From Cyathus striatus (lineage: Eukaryota; Basidiomycota; Agaricomycetes; Agaricales; Nidulariaceae): a DNA stretch of 64,000 nucleotides. Both the position numbers and the translations under genes were made by a program. The notes beneath the pieces are model-generated. The model made no database searches, was not told the DNA's origin, and worked only from the letters and a program-made list of their open reading frames with translations. This document shows positions 58,901 through 64,000 of the stretch, in pieces. How positions within the stretch are numbered: the first letter of the stretch is position 1; every line of letters starts with the position of its first letter. Location: positions 1,426,001 to 1,490,000 of the forward strand of contig JAOVFP010000020.1 of assembly GCA_025738555.1 (NCBI GenBank). The letters run 5' to 3'.

Positions 58901-59216
58901 TTTCTCCTTGTCCCATGAGCACTGCAAAGAGAAGGGGGTCGGTATTCCAACCTTTGTTAAATGGACGTCTCATAAATACTCACTTCATCTTGTCGTCCAT
59001 CCTTCACACATGGCCCACAGGTAGGCCTCTGCTCGTCACACCCCCTCTTTCTGGTAAAGAGTACGCATGATTAGCATGATAATAGTGTGAAGGGAAAGGT
59101 GTAGACCATGCATACTTTAGACGGCAGACATTGCAAGGATGTTTGTACGGGCCTCTGACGCGAGGTCTGGAAGAAGATGGTGTGCGTTTCACTGAAGATG
59201 CTTCAGCTTTAGCCAT
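55925..59216 (-). CDS. Zn2Cys6 binuclear-cluster transcription factor with fungal middle homology domain
   Basis: Role: nuclear DNA-binding regulator. Seen: ATG 59216 (MAKAEASSVKRTPSSSRPRV). Exons 59216-59116 and 59050-58984 plus the next one join to a cluster with spacing C-x2-C-x6-C-x6-C-x2-C-x8-C (CNVCRLKKRGCDE, RPTCGPC, then CSWDKEK). A coiled-coil linker FEALNKRIFVLRDYARRLEQ follows, then HYNPHFDWSRHLPNTVPL. The middle homology domain has LRTAHYSPMLHNALVALACC, HALSTLASFYSSQGDQALGY, FSQDVCWSLYVGRDFG-like text and FVDSDFDQMTW, continuing to YTLRYVPVTFIQTIFSAGTV. The layout resembles sugar-responsive XlnR/Ara1-like regulators; targets are unknown. Many short introns. Odd: the C-terminal low-complexity region shows a one-base frame change near 56340, so the stop at 55925 and the 56200-56560 segment are tentative. 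Confidence 0.85.
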
Positions 59217-60949
59217 CACAACTGTCAGTGATTGATTCCGAAATCAAAGTTGTCCACTTCAACAATCAATTCAAGGCTCAGCAAATCGCTTATAAGTAAC
59301 GCAAGTACACGACACAACTAGGTAGTAAGGTATCGAATGTGGGGGGATTAGAGGGCAAATCTTGGATACGTTCTTCAAAATTACGATATGTCTCTTATAA
59401 GCACCTCTGAACTCATGGGAATGTCATAGTCTTTTCTTTCCGGAAGTATTCCGATAACCCTGGCCATCTACCTGCGCCATGTATTAGGATCTAAACACAG
59501 CAACTCTGAATTCAGGTCCCCACAGGTGTCATCAATTTCAAAGTGCCAGCCAGTAGCCTGAGACATTGGAATTTGGAGACCTATGCTCCAAAGCGCTCAA
59601 TCAACCATAAGATCCACCTCTGTCCTACTACCTCTACAGCCACTGCCGTGATCTCCTTCATTGTTTGCTATGTATTCTGCGAGTGACAAGATACAACATC
59701 TAGCTGAAGGTAATGGATCCAGAGGGGGACCTTTTGGCTTGAGCCTGGGAAATAACTTACCTCTCGCGACGAGTGTCTCGCAATGTACACGTTGTAAACG
59801 CGTTTCTCGCGTCTATGATGAAGAATGAATCTCTTCGAGCCACAACACGTTTTCACTAAGGCCATTCTGAGATAACAGTACTGGTTGTAGATTGCTGTAT
59901 AATGTCAAGAAGATCCTTCCCTTTGATGGGTACCCGTGATGTATCTGCAGACCTCCAGACCTCCAGTTGGTAGTCTCCACCCCAGAATATTTAGGGATCG
60001 TTGTCTTCCGTTGCACACGGGAAGATTAATGTCTTTCAATAGCGTCGCCGTCCTCAAGCTGTCGGGCCTACGCAAAGGTTGAATCAGATTGATCACATAT
60101 ATGTTTCATTTCATTTGGAGCCCTGTCTGGGTACAGTTTATAGCAAGTGGAACGCTAATAGCTATTGCCGTACTCTCCCCGGTATCTATACATACCCCAC
60201 GGGGCTACACGGTCACGCCGTAATTATATGTTTGCGATTCACACCCTCGTGGTCGTACATAGGCTGTGTGCGCCTGTGTACGTTCAGTCGCTAATCGAGC
60301 GACTACGGTCAATCCATACGAGTCACGACGTACTTACATGGTACTCTCTCGTGCTTGTCTCGTGCTGAGACAAAGTCTCCATCTCATGATTCTCATCAGC
60401 GGTATCATTGCTCCGGCCGTAATCTTTATACCATGTCGGTTATGCTCCAGTCTTGGCTCTATGGCCAGTTCTTCACCAACATTGTTGTCATACAGCCTTC
60501 ACAAATGTCCAATCACTGTACTTAACAGTCGGACCGCCGTCTTGTCGTCGTCTCCAATGTTGAGATCGCGTCAGCCGAGTCATCCGCGACGAGTTTCGGC
60601 GTTATATGTGGATTTCATTTCGATCTGTTACAGACTTCAGTATCACAAACGGATATGATAGTAGCGATATTGAGTGCTCAGTCCTCTTTCACCGCAGAGT
60701 GCATTGCCTACACTTCATATAATCCTCACTGCTCGGCCGTGGCTTCCCCCGTTGCTTTGCATCATGCTTTGTCACTGATATTCAACGGCCGAGACGGTTT
60801 TCCCGGTGTCCGACGCTGGAACGCAGGACTATGTAAAGGCCCAGGGAGCGAGTTAGTTTTCTTTGCTCCTCGCTTTTTACTCTGTGCATACAGCTGTCCA
60901 GAGTCATCCTCAGTCCCACCATCACAAGTACAGGACTTCCACCACAACA
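59217..60949. other. Divergent intergenic region, 1.7 kb
   Basis: Lies between the Zn2Cys6 gene (minus) and the hypothetical gene (plus). Several short frames occur around 60266-61002, but none has recognisable features. It must contain both promoters. No repeat was recognised. Confidence 0.4.
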
Positions 60950-61566
60950 ATGAGGCAATACCCCCGACTTACAGTTTCATATCCGCCACCAACTTTAATT
61001 GAACAATGGGAACGAGCGCATAGAACCCGAGATCTAACACAGAAGCCAGAGGAGGGTCGTGACGTTTATCCTTCCGACCTAACCCAATTCTTGACAGAGT
61101 TCAAAGACAGCACCTTCGTTCTTGATAGCAACCCCGGAACTGTGTTCGAGAGCCACAGCTACAGGGTTGGACTTTCTCGTAAAGCAGCCACCATTTTCTG
61201 CACGTTGTCTATTCAGACGAACGTACGTCCGGTATCATCTTTCCGTAATGTATTGACTTTTCTCAGTTCAATCCATCAGGGACCTAACCCAGAAACTGTA
61301 TGCAATCTACATGCGTCGGTGGAGGACATCAAGGCGGGATGGATAACTGCTGATGCGGTCAAGGAAGCTTTCAGGAACATGTTTGAGACCAGAAGATGGA
61401 ATTTAAAGCAAGGAGGGCATATGACTATCTTTCGAGATGAACGCCCGAGCTCAGAGACGAAAGGCGCTGTGGTTTACGTCTTTGGGCGGCCGATGGTAAG
61501 TGCCGTTCCTGGTCTTTGTCCGGTATCAACGCATTGACCTCTTTTGATATGTAGGGAGGAGCGTGA
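60950..61566 (+). CDS. Hypothetical protein
   Basis: Not recognised. Seen: ATG 60950 (MRQYPRLTVSYPPPTLIEQW), exon 60950-61495, a convincing GTAAGT...ATGTAG intron, and a terminal exon 61555-61566 ending GGA and TGA; 185 residues. The predicted protein is mixed polar with no signal peptide or membrane helix. The stretch FKDSTFVLDSNPGTVFESHS and the segment HASVEDIKAGWITADAVKEA look folded, and AVVYVFGRPMGGA is at the C-terminus. The long open frame and good splice sites support a real gene. No function is proposed. Confidence 0.55.
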
Positions 61567-61933
61567 TATGGGGCGGCGAGATGTTTTATGTGGTTCTGGA
61601 TTGGTTCTGGATCTTTAGTGTACTTATTTTTTATTTATGGGAATCTATTAATTTTGGAACATTCTTATGGGAACGATCAAGACTCTACACAGCTTACCTT
61701 CAACCTTATCACCCAGCCTCGAGCGGAGTCAGATGTGCACAATCCAATCTATAACAAAATGTCTAAAGTATACTAACAATTGCGGGATGAGAGAGGTAGT
61801 AGTACAGTGGCATATGTATGTACATCATTCATATTCAGGGTACAGCTCTCTTGGTAGCGAGAGTAAAATACAGTGAAAGCAAAAACGAACGAAACGCAAG
61901 TCCAGGTCCGTAATGGATGGATGGGGATGGTAA
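61567..61933. other. Convergent intergenic region
   Basis: 367 bases between the hypothetical gene and the hexokinase 3' end; AT-rich. No feature was recognised. Confidence 0.4.
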
Positions 61934-63738
61934 CTAGACATCCACGAACAAACCTTGAGCTTTTCTGACTTTAGTCATAGCAGCGATGATGGCACTACCG
62001 ACACCACTGCCATCCTCAGCGTGGTGGGTGACAATATTGCTGATAGATCGTTAAAAGAATGAAAAATCAGTATTTAAATATTGACGTACCGGCCCTTGTC
62101 TCCAAAGATATCGACGAGGCCCTCATGTATCCTGTCCGCAAATCCGGGGTATTTCTGGCAATACAAACGATCAACATTATTCCATGAGTTGAAAAGCAAT
62201 ACGCACGTTGTACAGGGATCCATCCGCACCAACAGAGCATCCCTCCTCAAGGTATCCCATTTTGCTCACAATAGCCGCGATACCACAAGCACTCAACCTC
62301 GCCGCACGACGGCTCACCAGCTTCGCGAGTGCGCGGAAAAACTGTCGCTCTGCAAGGGTAGTCTCCACTGCGAAGAAGTGCGAGAAAATACCGATAATCA
62401 TTAGAAGCTCGTCAGTGGGATCACTGGAAGTCGCGGAGTTAGTTTCTGAATCAAAAAGGAAAGGAGAGTGACGCACCTCTCCATAAGCGATAAGAAAGCG
62501 GTGTCGAATACGTAGGGATTCTCAAGTTTGTACGTGTTCTGGCCCAAGAAGAGTACACCATCGTCAATGAGCTCGCAAATGATGAGCCGAAGAATCTCGC
62601 CGAGGTATTTTCCTGAGATAAGTTTCTACCCATGACATCATAAACTTTTCCGAGTCCTGAATAAGCGCTATACTTACCTCGAATGCTTGCTCGCCAGGCT
62701 TGTTCGAGGTTTCATCCACGATGATATCGTACTTCGTCCTGGGCAAATGCTCATGTTCGAAGGAGTCAAACGCACCCTGAAAAGACACGTATCAGTGTGG
62801 TATTTACAGCTCAAGTTCGAACTACACCTACCCATTCACAATTAATGGCTATGTCCGCCTCCGGGTCAATTCCCAGATTTTGAATCTTCGGGATGTTCTT
62901 AACGTGCTCCATATATGCGGCGTTGCATCCAGTACCGAAGATACATGCAATCTTGGTGGTCGGGTTCACGTAGTGCGAGGCAAGGAGGGTACCAGTCGTG
63001 TCGTTGATGAGAGCCGTCAGTTCCACGGGGACACTCTGTCACGCGGTCAGAAACGGGGAACTTCTCAAAGTTAAGTGAAGGCTAACATATTTCTCAAGGG
63101 ATTTGCGGAACATCGCTGCCACATTCTCGCCTTCAGTGTTGGGCGCTCCAAAGCCCTTTGTCCATCGAATGAGAATGCCGTGATCGATCTTTTCCTGTCT
63201 TTGTGTGCGGGTAAATCTCCGGTGACATGTGCCCAGTCGATGAGGATAACTCACAAACACGGGTATGAGAACTACGAAGTTCTGCATTAGCACGAAGTTC
63301 AATGTTGAAACCGAGGGAACAAGCTCACAGTGAAACCAAGAGAGAGCTTTTCGCCCTCCTTGAGCACAAATCCACCAGTGGCATCAGCCAAGTTGGTGTC
63401 AATGAATGTCTTCAGCGATTCAGCGCAGAAGTCAAAGAGTTTCTGTCCATCCTCTTGCTTCTGGTCTTCGGTGAGACGGTATTTCGTCTGTGTAATCTCG
63501 AATTTGCCGTCCCCCATCACCGTGACGAGACAAACGCGAAGGTTGGTTCCGCCTGTTCATTAGTGAGTATATGTACAAGGTTGTGTATTGAGTTGGTGAA
63601 ATGCGAAGGAGACAGTTAGGAAGAGTAGCTCCAGATGTCACCAGGACAATGAGAGGTGGACGAACCGAGGTCGACAGCGAGGTAATCGCCTTTCTCTTGT
63701 CCTGTTGGCCAGCCGAAGACGTAGGTTGGGAACATAGG
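61934..63738 (-). CDS. Hexokinase (5' exon(s) not resolved)
   Basis: Role: ATP-dependent phosphorylation of glucose and other hexoses, first step of glycolysis; cytosolic. Seen: the first secure exon starts at 63738 (PMFPTYVFGWPTGQEKGDYL) and contains the phosphate-binding LAVDLGGTNLRVC split by an intron. LGFTFSYPC and HGILIRWTKGFGAPNTEG follow. The catalytic LINDTTGTLLA holds the base Asp. FGTGCNAAYMEHV and INCEWGAFD follow, then GKYLGEILRLIICELID, GFAD-like glycine motifs, and HHAEDGSGVGSAIIAAM near the C-terminus (ATP site); stop TAG 61936-61934. Nine or so exons join without frame breaks. The usual N-terminal helix (about 60 residues) was not found in 63739-64000, so the start probably lies beyond the window or in an exon I cannot place. 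Confidence 0.92.
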
Positions 63739-64000
63739 CTGAAAAGAGGTGAATTAATATCAGATAAAGTCACATCGGGGATTACGGGGAGCAGAATAAG
63801 TATGGGAAAAGACGCTGGAGCCCCAGGTATGTGTCTGGGTGAAGAAAGGACTCCAGCTGGCAATACGACCTAACGCCTAAGTCGTTGTCGTCGACGGGTA
63901 CATTGACAATAATGCAGACAGCTCAAAAGACCGAGGCCGAGCACAATAGATGTGTGGCGAATGACATCATGATCCTGCACGCTATAATTTTGGGTAGTAC
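63739..64000. other. Right-edge region upstream of the secure hexokinase exons
   Basis: 262 bases that should contain an intron and perhaps an upstream exon of the hexokinase. An open stretch at about 63780-63863 (minus) continues in phase into the exon at 63738 if GTAATC is used as the donor, but it lacks an ATG and the family's N-terminal helix. Confidence 0.35.

Noticed and set aside
1..64000. tRNA genes, CRISPR arrays, bacterial-type operons
   Set aside because: No tRNA B-box-like sequence in a foldable context was found, no regularly spaced repeats, and gene structure is clearly eukaryotic.

Overview
The window is nuclear DNA from a filamentous basidiomycete, most likely an Agaricomycete. 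Nearly every gene is split by short GT-AG introns of about 45-75 bases, a class I hydrophobin is present, and eukaryotic core genes (RPB9, eL27, Nup54/57, CAF-1 p60, eIF2-beta, mitochondrial ATP synthase gamma, hexokinase) sit beside expanded Agaricomycete families (F-box, MCT-like transporters).

Layout. 1-28.3 kb is an accessory-type region. It holds an alpha/beta-hydrolase (minus), then three tandem monocarboxylate-type MFS transporters (minus, about 3.5-12.8 kb). Next comes a 9.95-kb AT-rich transposable element (14384-24333) with inverted ends and an apparent 8-bp target duplication, then a fourth MFS paralogue on the plus strand (24.9-27.2 kb). The element carries a decayed minus-strand reading frame joining a Ulp1-like (C48) cysteine protease, zinc-binding motifs and an RNase H-like transposase core. 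A mariner-like MITE and a 302-bp foldback palindrome lie inside it. 28.3-31.4 kb is a gene-poor gap. 31.5-64 kb is a core region: hydrophobin, eL27, an FG nucleoporin, CAF-1 subunit B, a phosducin-like protein, a small conserved protein, two F-box genes plus a decayed copy, an AlkB-type dioxygenase, a hot-dog thioesterase, eIF2-beta and ATP synthase gamma (divergent pair), a Zn2Cys6 regulator, a hypothetical gene, and a hexokinase whose 5' end is not visible.

Two patterns matter for any user of this annotation. First, conserved genes, including the indispensable eIF2-beta and nucleoporin, are interrupted by tiny indels, mostly one missing base in or beside a homopolymer. Full-length frames return if one base is restored (two in the nucleoporin), so these look like sequence errors rather than pseudogenes. 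Second, the transposon frame is broken by in-frame stops, mainly TGA, compatible with C-to-T decay of CGA codons, so that element looks truly decayed.

The most interesting object is the Ulp1-protease/transposase element with its termini, subterminal repeats and foldback relative. The rest is typical fungal gene content. Exon limits are from reading splice motifs and protein continuity by eye; family assignments are from memory of protein families, with no database search.
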